DNA of 64,000 nt from Lentzea waywayandensis (GTDB lineage: Bacteria > Actinomycetota > Actinomycetes > Mycobacteriales > Pseudonocardiaceae). The position numbers were made by a program, and so were the translations under genes. The notes beneath the pieces were generated by a model. That model made no database searches. It worked only from the letters and a program-made list of their open reading frames with translations, and had not been told where the DNA came from. The stretch covers positions 744,001 to 808,000 of the forward strand of contig NZ_FOYL01000004.1 of NCBI RefSeq assembly GCF_900115955.1, given 5' to 3'. Of the stretch, positions 38,589 through 47,873 are shown one piece after another (the first letter of the stretch is position 1; each line of letters opens with the position of its first letter).

Positions 38589-39107
38589 GTGGATCAGCGC
38601 GACGAGCAGGAGTTCGCGGAGTACTTCGTGGCTCGCCGTGAGGCTGTGCGCCGAACGGCATACCTGCTGTGCGGCGACTGGCACCGCGCTGACGACTTCG
38701 CGCAGACGGCCTTCGTCGCGGTGCACAGGAGGTGGCGGAAGATTCGGGACAAGCAGGCTCTCGACGCCTACGTCCGCCGCACCGTCGTGCGCGCGGTGAT
38801 CGACGAGTCACGCCGTCCGTGGCGTCGCGAGAAGTTCACCGACGAGATGCCCGAGTCGCCGACGACGGACAACGAGATCGGCGAGACGGTCGCGACCCGT
38901 GAGGCGTTGCTGAAGGGCCTGCGCAGAGTCCCGCCCAGGCAACGGGCCGTGCTCGTGCTCAGGTTCCTCGAGGGCCTCGACGTCACGGCCACGGCCGAGG
39001 CGCTGAAGTGCTCGGAAGGAACTGTGAAGAGTCAGACCGCGCGCGGACTGGCAGCGCTCAGGGAAGCTCTGGGTGACGCCATCGACGACCTGCGACCGGC
39101 GTCGTGA
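38589..39107 (+). CDS. SigE-family ECF sigma factor (first of pair)
   Basis: 172 residues from GTG 38589 with GGAGAG upstream. Region 2 (FAEYFVARREAVRRTAYLLCGDWHRADDFAQTAFVAVHRRW) and region 4 (LRRVPPRQRAVLVLRFLEGLDVTATAEALKCSEGTVKSQTARGLAALRE) are complete. The factor probably reads signals relayed by the membrane protein 20 bases downstream. It is a clear paralog of the sigma factor at 40469 and of the truncated one at the left end. Confidence 0.92.
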   Translation: MDQRDEQEFAEYFVARREAVRRTAYLLCGDWHRADDFAQTAFVAVHRRWRKIRDKQALDAYVRRTVVRAVIDESRRPWRREKFTDEMPESPTTDNEIGETVATREALLKGLRRVPPRQRAVLVLRFLEGLDVTATAEALKCSEGTVKSQTARGLAALREALGDAIDDLRPAS

Positions 39108-39127
39108 CCAGCGAGAGGAGGACGTAG

Positions 39128-39802
39128 ATGGACGAGCAGAAGCTCGCGGACCTGTTCCGCGACGCAGCACAGGACGCGCCACCGGCGTCCTTCGACGCGG
39201 GCGATGTCCGCACGGCTTCGCGCCGTGCCACGCTGCGCAGGCGCAACTCGATCGCCGCCGGCACCACCCTGGTCGTGGTGCTCGGATTCGGCGGGGTCTT
39301 CGCCGCCAACAGCTGGGTGAGTCAGGACTCGAGCAGTTTGAACAGCGTGGGTTCTGGGCAGAACCGTGACAACGCGGCAGAATCCCCGATGTCTCCATTC
39401 GAGGCGAAACCGCCTACGGGCTTCTCCGGTGAAAGCGAGTCCACGCAGGGGGACTCGCAGACGCCGGGAAGCACTGGCCCTTCGGCCAGTGAAAGCGCAG
39501 TGCAGGGCTGCGCAGGTGTGGACCGAGAGCTCGCTGACGCCCTCGCCGACGAGCTTTCGGTCTCACCGGACTTCGCAGTGGCACCCACGCAGAGCTGCCC
39601 GCCCGGCTCGCGCTCGGTCGCGTTCAAGATCGACGGGCTGACGATCACCGCGATCGTCACGCCGCAGCCGTTCGACGCGCCCGCCGGTGCGGAGAAGGTG
39701 AAGACCGCCCAGGGCCTGGACCTCTACGTGTTCACCCAGGGCGACGGGGAGCTGAAGGGGCAGGCCAAGCGGTTCGCGGACGCACTGGCCCCCAGGTTCT
39801 GA
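39128..39802 (+). CDS. Single-pass membrane protein paired with sigma factor (anti-sigma-like)
   Basis: 224 residues. A short cytosolic part (DEQKLADLFRDAAQDAPPASFDAGDVRTASRRATLRRR) precedes a transmembrane helix (SIAAGTTLVVVLGFGGVFAA, about 41-60), a Ser/Gly/Pro-rich linker and an exported domain with two Cys (GCAGVD and SCPPGSR). It starts 20 bases after the sigma gene. No zinc-type anti-sigma motif (HxxxCxxC) is seen, so the anti-sigma role is inferred from position. GAGAGGAGG lies before the ATG. Confidence 0.75.
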   Translation: MDEQKLADLFRDAAQDAPPASFDAGDVRTASRRATLRRRNSIAAGTTLVVVLGFGGVFAANSWVSQDSSSLNSVGSGQNRDNAAESPMSPFEAKPPTGFSGESESTQGDSQTPGSTGPSASESAVQGCAGVDRELADALADELSVSPDFAVAPTQSCPPGSRSVAFKIDGLTITAIVTPQPFDAPAGAEKVKTAQGLDLYVFTQGDGELKGQAKRFADALAPRF

Positions 39803-39814
39803 TCGTCCGCCCAG

Positions 39815-39820
39815 TACTCT
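39815..39820 (+). promoter_or_regulatory. -10 element for the TetR gene
   Basis: TACTCT, nine bases before the ATG at 39830; leaderless-type. Confidence 0.35.
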
Positions 39821-39829
39821 GGCTCGACT

Positions 39830-40411
39830 ATGACGGCAGCAACCCCCAAGGGTGAGCGCAGGCGGCAGGCGCTCGTGGAGGCCGCGTCCGGCCTGTTCGC
39901 GGAGGGCGGGTTCGACGCGGTCCGGCACCGCGCGGTCGCCGAACGCGCTGGTCTGCCGCTCGCGTCGACCACGTACTACTTCGACTCGCTCGACGAGCTG
40001 ATCATCGCGGCCGTCGAGTTCCACGGCCGCAGCGAGCTCGCGAACTTCCGGCAACGGCTCTCGTCGCTGCCCGAGCAGACGACCGACGACGTGCTCGTGG
40101 AGTTCATGCTCGACCTGCTGGTCGGTGAGGACGCGACCGACATCGAGGCCGTGCTGCTGCGCTACGAACGCCTCGTCGCGACCGGCCGCCGCCCGTACCT
40201 GCGGCCGTTGATGCGCGTGCTGTCGACCGAACTGCGCGAGCTGATCGCCGACGTCTTCGCCCGCTCGGGCCGGGACATCGGGAGCGACCGGGTGGAGGAA
40301 CTGATCGCGTTGGTGGACGGATCCGTGGTCAACTCGTTCATCGAGCTGAAGTCGGACCCCCGCGGCGTGGCGGCCAGGATGCTCCGTTCGGCTCTTTCGC
40401 GTCACGCCTGA
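39830..40411 (+). CDS. TetR family transcriptional regulator
   Basis: 193 residues. The N-terminal HTH is GERRRQALVEAASGLFAEGGFDAVRHRAVAERAGLPLASTTYYFDSLDELI, classic for TetR; the C-terminal ligand domain is unlike any sensor I can name, though the pattern LRPLMRVLSTELRELIADVF suggests TetR_C type. Placed between the two sigma factor operons, it may or may not control either. Confidence 0.9.
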   Translation: MTAATPKGERRRQALVEAASGLFAEGGFDAVRHRAVAERAGLPLASTTYYFDSLDELIIAAVEFHGRSELANFRQRLSSLPEQTTDDVLVEFMLDLLVGEDATDIEAVLLRYERLVATGRRPYLRPLMRVLSTELRELIADVFARSGRDIGSDRVEELIALVDGSVVNSFIELKSDPRGVAARMLRSALSRHA

Positions 40412-40468
40412 TGCAACCTGGCGTTCCTCCGATGCGTTCCCCTGGTTGAGGACGCGAGAGGGGAACGC

Positions 40469-41002
40469 ATGCGCAAGGCCGATGAACAGGGCTTTCGCGA
40501 ATTCGCGGCAGCCAATGCCGCGTCTTTGCGACGTACTGCGTATCTCTTCTGTGGCGACTGGCACACAGCCGAAGACCTGATGCAGTCGAGCCTCATGAAG
40601 ATGTACGTGGCCTGGAAGCGCATCAAGGACCTCGACAACCTGATCGCGTACGCCCGCAAGGTGCTGCTGCGCACCTGGCTGGACGAGAAGCGCAGGCCGT
40701 GGCGCAGAGCCGAGCAGCGGGACGGGGAGCTGCCCGACGCCGCGGACGCCACCGTGGATCCCGACACGACCAGCGCGAAGCTGTGGGCGCGCGAGCTCGT
40801 GCACACCGCGCTGCTCCAGGTGCCGCCGAGGCAACGGGCGGTGCTCGTGCTGCGGTACTTCGAGGACCTGTCGGTCGCCGAGGTGGCGGTGGCCATGGGG
40901 TGCACCGAGGGAACGGTCAAAAGCCAGACGGCGCGCGGTCTCGCGACACTGCGCACCATCGTGGAGAAGCTCGACAACAGTTCGGGGAGGGTCGCGTCGT
41001 GA
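40469..41002 (+). CDS. SigE-family ECF sigma factor (second of pair)
   Basis: 177 residues. EQGFREFAAANAASLRRTAYLFCGDWHTAEDLMQSSLMKMYVAWKRIKDLDNL is region 2 and LLQVPPRQRAVLVLRYFEDLSVAEVAVAMGCTEGTVKSQTARGLATLR region 4. It shares long identical stretches with the factor at 38589 (RRTAYL-CGDWH, RRPWRR, PPRQRAVLVLR, EGTVKSQTARGLA). GAGAGGGGAA upstream of ATG. Stop overlaps the next gene's GTG by four bases. Confidence 0.93.
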   Translation: MRKADEQGFREFAAANAASLRRTAYLFCGDWHTAEDLMQSSLMKMYVAWKRIKDLDNLIAYARKVLLRTWLDEKRRPWRRAEQRDGELPDAADATVDPDTTSAKLWARELVHTALLQVPPRQRAVLVLRYFEDLSVAEVAVAMGCTEGTVKSQTARGLATLRTIVEKLDNSSGRVAS

Positions 41003-41754
41003 GTGAGCAGGAGATCCGCGAGGGAATGCTGCTGGCCGTCTGGGACGAGCCGCCGCTCGACTTCGACCCCGACACCCTGATCAGGCGGGTCGAGCAGAAA
41101 AAAAGTCGTCGACGAGCGCTGGTCGCTGTGGGCGTGGCTACGGCGGTGATCGCCGTCGCGTCGCTCGCGCTACCCGGCCTGCTCCCGCGCGACCGGGACA
41201 GTCAGCTCGGCGCCGACACCCCGGCGAGCTCGTCGGCGCCGCCGAGCGTGTCGGTGGAGAAGAAGGCCCAGCGCGCCGGCGACCAGCTGGCGGCCAAGCT
41301 CGGGGTGACGATGACGAACCTCACGGACATCGCCGGGTCGTTCAACCCCGGCAGGCTCACCTACCCCCCGTTCACGACGTCGACCCCGGCGCGGGCGCCA
41401 GGGGACCCGGAGTTCTCGGGCTATCTCTACCTGACCGACCAGATCGGGCCGACCTCGCTGCGCGTGGAAGCCGGCGTCAAGGGGCTCTCGACGAAGGACT
41501 TCTGCGGCGGCGCGACCATGTGCAAGGACGTCCAGCAGAAGGACGGGTCGGTCGTCACCGAGGCCGAGTTCAACGAAGGGACACCGGAGATCGCCAGGGC
41601 GGAGGTCCAGCGCGTGTTCCAGAGCGGATACGTCGTGCGCATCTCCAGCCACAACTACAACCCGGCGACGAGCGCCGGTCTGCGGCAGACGGTGCCGGTG
41701 CGCGTGGGGGTCCTCACAGAGCTGGTCACGGACCCCGCCGTCGCCTGGCAGTGA
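40999..41754 (+). CDS. Membrane protein coupled to second sigma factor (anti-sigma-like)
   Basis: 251 residues from a GTG that overlaps the sigma stop (GTGA), replacing the much longer open frame upstream. An N-terminal cytosolic part (SEQEIREGMLLAVWDEPPLDFDPDTLIRRVEQKKSRRR) leads to a transmembrane helix (ALVAVGVATAVIAVASLALPGLL) and an exported domain (from 75) with Cys in DFCGGATMCKD. Same topology as the protein at 39128, though low sequence identity. No known anti-sigma motif, so the role rests on the coupling and topology. Confidence 0.75.
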   Translation: MSEQEIREGMLLAVWDEPPLDFDPDTLIRRVEQKKSRRRALVAVGVATAVIAVASLALPGLLPRDRDSQLGADTPASSSAPPSVSVEKKAQRAGDQLAAKLGVTMTNLTDIAGSFNPGRLTYPPFTTSTPARAPGDPEFSGYLYLTDQIGPTSLRVEAGVKGLSTKDFCGGATMCKDVQQKDGSVVTEAEFNEGTPEIARAEVQRVFQSGYVVRISSHNYNPATSAGLRQTVPVRVGVLTELVTDPAVAWQ

Positions 41755-41767
41755 GGTCCGCGTGCAC

Positions 41768-41773
41768 TAATCT
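41768..41773 (+). promoter_or_regulatory. -10 element for purB
   Basis: TAATCT with six bases to the GTG at 41780; leaderless-type. Confidence 0.45.
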
Positions 41774-41779
41774 TGCGAC

Positions 41780-43198
41780 GTGACGAAGCCCCGCATCGCC
41801 AACGTCCTCGCAGGTCGCTACGCCTCCACGTCGCTCGCGACGCTCTGGTCGGCCGAGCACAAGATCGTGCTGGAGCGCCAGCTGTGGCTCGCGGTGCTGC
41901 GGGCGCAGGCGGCCGCGGGCATCGACGTTCCGGCGACCGCGATCGCGGACTACGAGCGTGTGCTGGAGCAGGTCGACCTGGAGTCGATCGCCGCGCGTGA
42001 GCGGGTGACGCGGCACGACGTGAAGGCGCGCATCGAGGAGTTCAACGCGCTCGCGGGCCACGAGCAGGTCCACAAGGGAATGACCTCGCGCGACCTGACC
42101 GAGAACGTCGAGCAGCTCCAGGTGCTGCGGTCGCTGGAGCTGATCAGGTCCAAGGTCGCCGCGGTCCTCGGCCGCCTCGCGCGCCTCGCGGCCGAGCACT
42201 CCGACCTCGTCATGGCCGGTCGTTCGCACAACGTGGCCGCGCAGGCGACGACGCTGGGCAAGCGGTTCGCGACGGGCGCCGACGAGCTGCTGGTGGCGTT
42301 CTCCCGCCTCGACGAGCTGATCGCGCGCTACCCGTTGCGCGGCATCAAGGGCCCGGTCGGCACGGCTCAGGACATGCTCGACCTGCTCGGCACGCCCGAG
42401 AAGCTGGAGGAGCTGGAGCGCACGGTCGCGGGCCACCTCGGCTTCGAGCGCGTGCTCACGAGCGTCGGCCAGGTCTACCCGCGCTCGCTCGACTTCGACG
42501 TCGTCTCGACGCTCGTGCAGCTCGCCGCGGCACCGTCGTCGGTGGCGAAGACCATTCGTCTGATGGCGGGCCACGAGCTGGTGACCGAGGGCTTCAAGCC
42601 CGGCCAGGTCGGGTCCAGCGCGATGCCGCACAAGATGAACACCCGTTCGTGTGAGCGCGTGAACGGCTTCGCGGTGATCCTGCGCGGCTACCTGTCCATG
42701 GTCGGCGAGCTCGCGGGCGACCAGTGGAACGAGGGCGACGTGTCGTGCTCGGTGGTCCGCCGGGTCGCGCTGCCGGACGCGTTCTTCGCGTTCGACGGGC
42801 TGCTGGAGACGTTCCTGACGGTGCTGGACGAGTTCGGCGCCTACCCGGCCGTCGTCGCCCGTGAGCTGGACCGCTACCTGCCGTTCCTCGGCACGACGAA
42901 GGTGCTGATGGCGGCCGTGCGCGCGGGTGTCGGCCGGGAGACCGCGCACGAGGCCATCAAGGAGAACGCGGTGGCCGTCGCGCTGGCGATGCGCGAGCAG
43001 GGCCTGGCGCAGAACGACCTGCTGGACCGGCTCGCCGCGGATGAGCGGCTGCCGCTCGACAAGGCCGCCCTGGACGCACTGCTGGCCGACCGCCTGTCGT
43101 TCACCGGCGTGGCGTCGGCGCAGGTCGCGTCCATCGTGGAGCAGGTCGCCGCGGTCGTCGACAAGTACCCGGCCTACGAGCCAGAGCCGATTCTGTGA
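41780..43198 (+). CDS. purB: Adenylosuccinate lyase
   Basis: 472 residues. Acts twice in purine synthesis: SAICAR to AICAR and adenylosuccinate to AMP, releasing fumarate. The fumarase-superfamily signature GSSAMPHKMNTRSCER is intact, the N-terminus IANVLAGRYAS and GMTSRDLTEN, and the catalytic His in RSHNVAAQATTLGKRF are present. It has its own promoter and overlaps the MOSC gene by four bases (GTGA), so that gene is co-translated. Confidence 0.97.
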   Translation: MTKPRIANVLAGRYASTSLATLWSAEHKIVLERQLWLAVLRAQAAAGIDVPATAIADYERVLEQVDLESIAARERVTRHDVKARIEEFNALAGHEQVHKGMTSRDLTENVEQLQVLRSLELIRSKVAAVLGRLARLAAEHSDLVMAGRSHNVAAQATTLGKRFATGADELLVAFSRLDELIARYPLRGIKGPVGTAQDMLDLLGTPEKLEELERTVAGHLGFERVLTSVGQVYPRSLDFDVVSTLVQLAAAPSSVAKTIRLMAGHELVTEGFKPGQVGSSAMPHKMNTRSCERVNGFAVILRGYLSMVGELAGDQWNEGDVSCSVVRRVALPDAFFAFDGLLETFLTVLDEFGAYPAVVARELDRYLPFLGTTKVLMAAVRAGVGRETAHEAIKENAVAVALAMREQGLAQNDLLDRLAADERLPLDKAALDALLADRLSFTGVASAQVASIVEQVAAVVDKYPAYEPEPIL

Positions 43199-43989
43199 TC
43201 GTTTCGGATCTGGTCGTCTACCCGATCAAGGGATGCGGCGGGTACTCCGTCGCATCCTCCGCGGTGGACGCCACCGGACTGCGTGGCGACCGGATGATGA
43301 TGCTGGTCGACGACGGCGGTGTGTTCCTGTCGCAGCGCAAGGTCCCGGAGATGGCCGCGCTGCGTCCGCACCTGACGGACTCGGCGTTGTTCCTGGGTGG
43401 ACAGTCGTTCCCGATCATCGCCGACGGGCCTCGGGTGCCGGTCGCCGTGCACACCTGGAACGGCTTCGGCGTGGACCAGGGCGACGAGGCCGCAGAGGCG
43501 TTCTCCCTGGCCCTCAAGCGATCCGTGCGGCTCGTGCGGACGCCACCGGACCTGAGTCGGGAGACGACCGGCGAGACCACCGGACTGGTCGGGTACGCCG
43601 ACGGCAACGCGTTGCTGGTGCTCTCGCTGTCCTCATTGGACGGGTTGAACGAGCGCATCCTGGAACGCGGCGGGGACCCGGTGCCGATGAACCGCTTCCG
43701 CCCCAACGTGGTCGTGTCCGGCTGGCCGGAACCGCACACCGAGGACCGGGTTCGGCGCGCGGCGATCGGTGACGTGGAACTGGCCTACGCCAAGGACTGC
43801 GTGCGTTGCGCCGTGCCGATGGTCGACCAGGAGACCGGGCTGAAGGACGGCCCCGAGCCGATTCGCTCGCTGGCGGCCTACCGGCGTGACCCCGATGGCG
43901 GCGTCACGTTCGGCATGAAGGCACAGGTGACGCGCACCGGCACCATCGCGGTCGGCGACAAGATCGACGTGCTGGAGTGGCGCGCTTAG
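43195..43989 (+). CDS. MOSC domain protein (mARC/YcbX-like)
   Basis: 264 residues. The N-terminal MOSC beta-barrel (SDLVVYPIKGCGGYSVASSAVDATGLRGDRMMMLVD) is followed by the MOSC domain with LSLSSLDGLNERI, PMNRFRPNVVVSG and the key Cys in DCVRCAVPMVDQETG. In mARC/YcbX proteins this Cys binds the molybdenum cofactor and the enzyme reduces N-hydroxylated compounds. A ferredoxin domain of YcbX type is absent, so an outside electron donor is needed. Coupled to purB by GTGA overlap. Confidence 0.88.
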   Translation: MIVSDLVVYPIKGCGGYSVASSAVDATGLRGDRMMMLVDDGGVFLSQRKVPEMAALRPHLTDSALFLGGQSFPIIADGPRVPVAVHTWNGFGVDQGDEAAEAFSLALKRSVRLVRTPPDLSRETTGETTGLVGYADGNALLVLSLSSLDGLNERILERGGDPVPMNRFRPNVVVSGWPEPHTEDRVRRAAIGDVELAYAKDCVRCAVPMVDQETGLKDGPEPIRSLAAYRRDPDGGVTFGMKAQVTRTGTIAVGDKIDVLEWRA

Positions 43990-43992
43990 GGC

Positions 43993-44430
43993 TCAGGCCT
44001 TCTGCCAGCGCAGCCGGTCGCCGCGCTGGGGATCCTTGCGGCACACCAGCTTCTCGCCGAGCAGGCCGATGCCGTTCGCGCCTTCCGGATCGCAGCGGGC
44101 GCCCTCGTTGACCAGGAGTCCCTGCTGCGGGGGCTCGGTGGTCGTCGGCTGCTGCACGGCAGGAGGAGTCTGCGTGGGTGGCGGCTTCGGCTGCGTGGTC
44201 TTCGTCGTGGTGGTCGTCGTCGCCGCTGAGGACGACCCCTTGACCGTGATCTCGACGTCGTCCGGAGTCGGGACGATGGTCACGGACTGGGGCGTGCTCG
44301 AGGTGAGCGAACCTCCTGCGGCAGGCGACGAGATGGGGCTGGAGTCGAAGCTCCACCCGGCCACGCCCAGCACGATGAGCAGTCCCAAGCTTGCCAAAGC
44401 CGGGATCCACAGGGCCTTTCTAGGGAGCAC
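43993..44430 (-). CDS. Small membrane-anchored Thr/Pro-rich protein
   Basis: 145 residues. A transmembrane signal anchor (ALWIPALASLGLLIVLGVAGW) is followed by a Ser/Pro/Thr stretch with TTTTTTKTTQPKPPPTQTPP and a C-terminal globular-looking part with two Cys (ARCDPEGANGIGLL and LVCRKDPQRGD). Such proteins are commonly exported wall-associated ones in actinomycetes; no family identified. GTG start at 44430. Convergent with the MOSC gene, three bases apart. Confidence 0.6.
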   Translation of the reverse strand: MLPRKALWIPALASLGLLIVLGVAGWSFDSSPISSPAAGGSLTSSTPQSVTIVPTPDDVEITVKGSSSAATTTTTTKTTQPKPPPTQTPPAVQQPTTTEPPQQGLLVNEGARCDPEGANGIGLLGEKLVCRKDPQRGDRLRWQKA

Positions 44431-44506
44431 GGGTGCACCTTAAGCTTCTTTTGCCTTGATCTGTAGAGGTGAAGGGGTGTAGGTCGGTTGACGGAACTCG
44501 GCCACG

Positions 44507-44512
44507 TAGGCT
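44507..44512 (+). promoter_or_regulatory. -10 element for purC
   Basis: TAGGCT with seven bases to the GTG at 44520; TTGACG at 44488 is a possible but too close -35 (13 bases). Confidence 0.45.
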
Positions 44513-44519
44513 GACCAGC

Positions 44520-45395
<876 letters not shown>

Positions 45396-45445
45396 GTTAG
45401 CGCCGGTTTCACGCGGATGTCACCACGGCATGGCGCACTCATACG

Positions 45446-46096
45446 GTGCACTCACAGCTCGTGGTCTCTCTGTCCGGCATCGGTCCGCAGACACTCGACC
45501 GATGCGCTGATCTCGCCGCGGCGCTTGATCCGCGGCAGGTGCCGTTGTCGCTGCTCGTAGCACCTCGCGAGCTGGGCAAGGCGCAGGAATGGGTGCGGCA
45601 CCGCACCTCGCTCGGCGATGCCGTCGTGCTGCACGGTCTCGGTCAGCGGCGGCTGCCGGCCTATGAAGCCGGGTTGTTGTTGATGGGCGCGCGTCTGCAG
45701 ATGGACGCCATCGGGCTCAAGGCCGACACGTTCGCGCCTCGGCGTTGCGTGGCGTCGCCCGGGACGTTGATCGCGCTGGCCAAGCACAGGTTCCAGCGTT
45801 GCGCCGACGCGCACGCCGTCCGTGAGGTCGGCAGCGGCCTGGCGACCTTGGGCCGCCTGCACGCGCTGACCGAACGCACCAGCTTCGGTGAGCTGCGGTC
45901 GCTCGCGCTGGTCTACGCGGCCGCCAGGTCCGCGCGCCGCGGCGGGCTGACCCGGATCACCGTCGACGCGCGCGACCTGCACCGGCCCGGTGCGCGGCAG
46001 GCCGTGCTCGACGCCGTGGACATCGCACTCGCCCACGACGCCGCGCCGACCACCTACGTCAAACTGCCGTCTCCTCGCCTGGCGTCAGCAGCCTGA
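45446..46096 (+). CDS. DUF2334-like protein (polysaccharide-deacetylase-type fold)
   Basis: 216 residues. QLVVSLSGIGPQTLDRCADLAAALDPRQVPLSLLVAPRE, then VVLHGLGQRRLP, APRRCVASPGTLIALAKHRFQRCAD, resemble DUF2334 proteins in actinobacteria, which have a barrel like deacetylases; the usual metal-binding histidines are mostly lost here, except the H in VVLHG, so catalysis is doubtful. A TACGGT overlaps the GTG 45446; the GTG at 45461 could be the start instead. Its 3' end overlaps the convergent hydrolase gene by 38 bases. Confidence 0.65.
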   Translation: MHSQLVVSLSGIGPQTLDRCADLAAALDPRQVPLSLLVAPRELGKAQEWVRHRTSLGDAVVLHGLGQRRLPAYEAGLLLMGARLQMDAIGLKADTFAPRRCVASPGTLIALAKHRFQRCADAHAVREVGSGLATLGRLHALTERTSFGELRSLALVYAAARSARRGGLTRITVDARDLHRPGARQAVLDAVDIALAHDAAPTTYVKLPSPRLASAA

Positions 46097-46682
46097 CCTC
46101 GGTGCCGTCCGGCTTCAGCAGTTCGAAGAACCGGACGGCCATCTGCGGGCTCGCGAGCGTCTTCTCGTGGATCGGCACGGCGACACGCGGCTTCACGGCG
46201 CGTAGGAAGTCGACGGCCTCACCGGTGCGCAACCACGGCGCTCCGGCGGGCAGTCCGAGCACGTCGACGTCCTCGTCCGGCACGAACAGCGAGTCGCCGG
46301 GGTGGTAGAACGCGCCGTCGTCGATCACGTAGGCGGCGTTCGGCACGATCGGGATGTCCTCGTGGATCAGCGCGTGCTGCCCACCGGTGACCTTGACCGT
46401 CGTGTCGCCGACCTTGAGCACGTCACCCGGCCGTGCGACGGTCGCGTTCTCGACGGTGGGCGCCGTGCCCTCGTCGACGATGAGCTGCGCCTGCGGGTTC
46501 GCCTTGAGCAGCGCCGGCAGCTTCTCCATGTCGATGTGATCGAAGTGCTGGTGCGTGACCAGCACCGCGTCCAGGTCTGTCAGGTCCTCGAACCCCGTGG
46601 AGAACGTGCCGGGGTCGATCAGGATGCGCGTTGTCCCGGTGTCGAGAAGTACGCAGGCATGACCGAAATGGACAAGTTGCAC
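46059..46682 (-). CDS. MBL-fold metal-dependent hydrolase (UlaG-like)
   Basis: 207 residues. The metallo-beta-lactamase motif LVTHQHFDHIDM (HxHxDH) is intact, preceded by VQLVHFGHACVLLDTGTTRILIDPG as in UlaG-like hydrolases, then GGQHALIHEDI, FYHPGDS and IHEKT for further metal ligands. Substrate unknown. GTG at 46682 is chosen since GGAGGA lies four bases upstream; a frame-consistent GTG at 46718 and an ATG at 46694 are less well placed. Confidence 0.85.
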   Translation of the reverse strand: MQLVHFGHACVLLDTGTTRILIDPGTFSTGFEDLTDLDAVLVTHQHFDHIDMEKLPALLKANPQAQLIVDEGTAPTVENATVARPGDVLKVGDTTVKVTGGQHALIHEDIPIVPNAAYVIDDGAFYHPGDSLFVPDEDVDVLGLPAGAPWLRTGEAVDFLRAVKPRVAVPIHEKTLASPQMAVRFFELLKPDGTEVRLLTPGEETAV

Positions 46683-46748
46683 AGATTCCTCCATTACCGA
46701 CGATTGGCGGGCTGACACGGTCAGGTGACGTCGGAAGTATCAAATGGC

Positions 46749-47873
46749 ATGAGGAAAACCCTGCAACTCCTCACGGCACTGGCGCTTGCCCTGCCGATGA
46801 CGTCCATCGTCCCTGCTACCACCACCTCTACACCTGCTGAGGCCTCGTCGCCGCAGACGCAGGAAATCGGAACTGAGGAAAACGTCTCAGTCCGCGTGGG
46901 TGGCGCGAATCGTTCGACGTTGATCGAACGACCGGGCTCCGGGTACGTGAAGCTGCATTTCACGGACCTGCGGATCCTGCCCGGTGACGTGCTCACGGTG
47001 TCGAACCCTGACGGCACCGAGAAGTACACGTACACGAGAGATCTGAAGGCCTCGCTGACCGCCACGATCGACGCGTCCGGTTTCTGGGCCATGTCGATCA
47101 CGGGTGACCGCGCCCTGGTGTCGGTGACGAACCCGCTGTCGCGCGTCCGGATCGACAAGCTCACGCGCGGCTACACCGACGCCGAGATGTCCTCGCAGCC
47201 GTCCGTGCAGAGCATCTGCGGCACGAACGACTACAAGGACGCCGTCTGCTACCAGTCGAGCAACCCGACCGAGTGGGGCAAGACCGCGTCCGTGGCGAAG
47301 CTGCTGCGCAACGGCAGTTCGCTGTGCACGGCGTGGCGCGTCGGCCCCAACAACCGCATGCTGACCAACGAACACTGCTTCACCAGCACCAGCGGCATCG
47401 AGGTCTGGTTCAACTACCAGTGCCCGACCTGCGGCGGCACCGCGTCCGCCACCGTCACGAAGGTCCTGGCGGCGCAGGTGCTGAAGGTGAACGCCGCTCT
47501 CGACTACACCCTCTTCACCGTGAACAACTTCGCGGCCATCAGCTCGTTCGGTTACCTCGAACTGGACGCGCGCGTTCCGGCCGTGGGTGAGGAGATGTAC
47601 ATCGTCGGCCACCCGGCTGGGAAGCTGAAGAAGCTGTCGTTGCGCGACAACAACAACGGCGGCGGCTACTGCGTCGTGCGTGCCGTGCGGGTGAACGGCA
47701 GCTCGTCGCAGTCCGACATCAGCTACATGTGCGACACCGAAGGCGGCTCGTCCGGTTCGCCGGTGCTGTCGAGGCGCACACACAAGGTGATCGGGCTCCA
47801 CCACTTCGGCGGCTGCCCGAACCAGGGCGTGCGCATCGACCTCGTCGCCGCGCAGATCAACTCACTGCTGTAA
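46749..47873 (+). CDS. Secreted trypsin-like serine protease
   Basis: 374 residues with signal peptide (RKTLQLLTALALALPMTSIVPA). An N-terminal prodomain of about 125 residues precedes the catalytic domain. The triad is H209 (MLTNEHCF), D252 (ALDYTLF) and S335 in EGGSSGSP, with an extended Cys-rich loop (YQCPTCGG). This resembles the S1/S46-type or lysyl-endopeptidase-like secreted proteases, but the specificity is not predictable. Its 3' end overlaps the convergent epimerase by 17 bases. Confidence 0.85.
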   Translation: MRKTLQLLTALALALPMTSIVPATTTSTPAEASSPQTQEIGTEENVSVRVGGANRSTLIERPGSGYVKLHFTDLRILPGDVLTVSNPDGTEKYTYTRDLKASLTATIDASGFWAMSITGDRALVSVTNPLSRVRIDKLTRGYTDAEMSSQPSVQSICGTNDYKDAVCYQSSNPTEWGKTASVAKLLRNGSSLCTAWRVGPNNRMLTNEHCFTSTSGIEVWFNYQCPTCGGTASATVTKVLAAQVLKVNAALDYTLFTVNNFAAISSFGYLELDARVPAVGEEMYIVGHPAGKLKKLSLRDNNNGGGYCVVRAVRVNGSSSQSDISYMCDTEGGSSGSPVLSRRTHKVIGLHHFGGCPNQGVRIDLVAAQINSLL

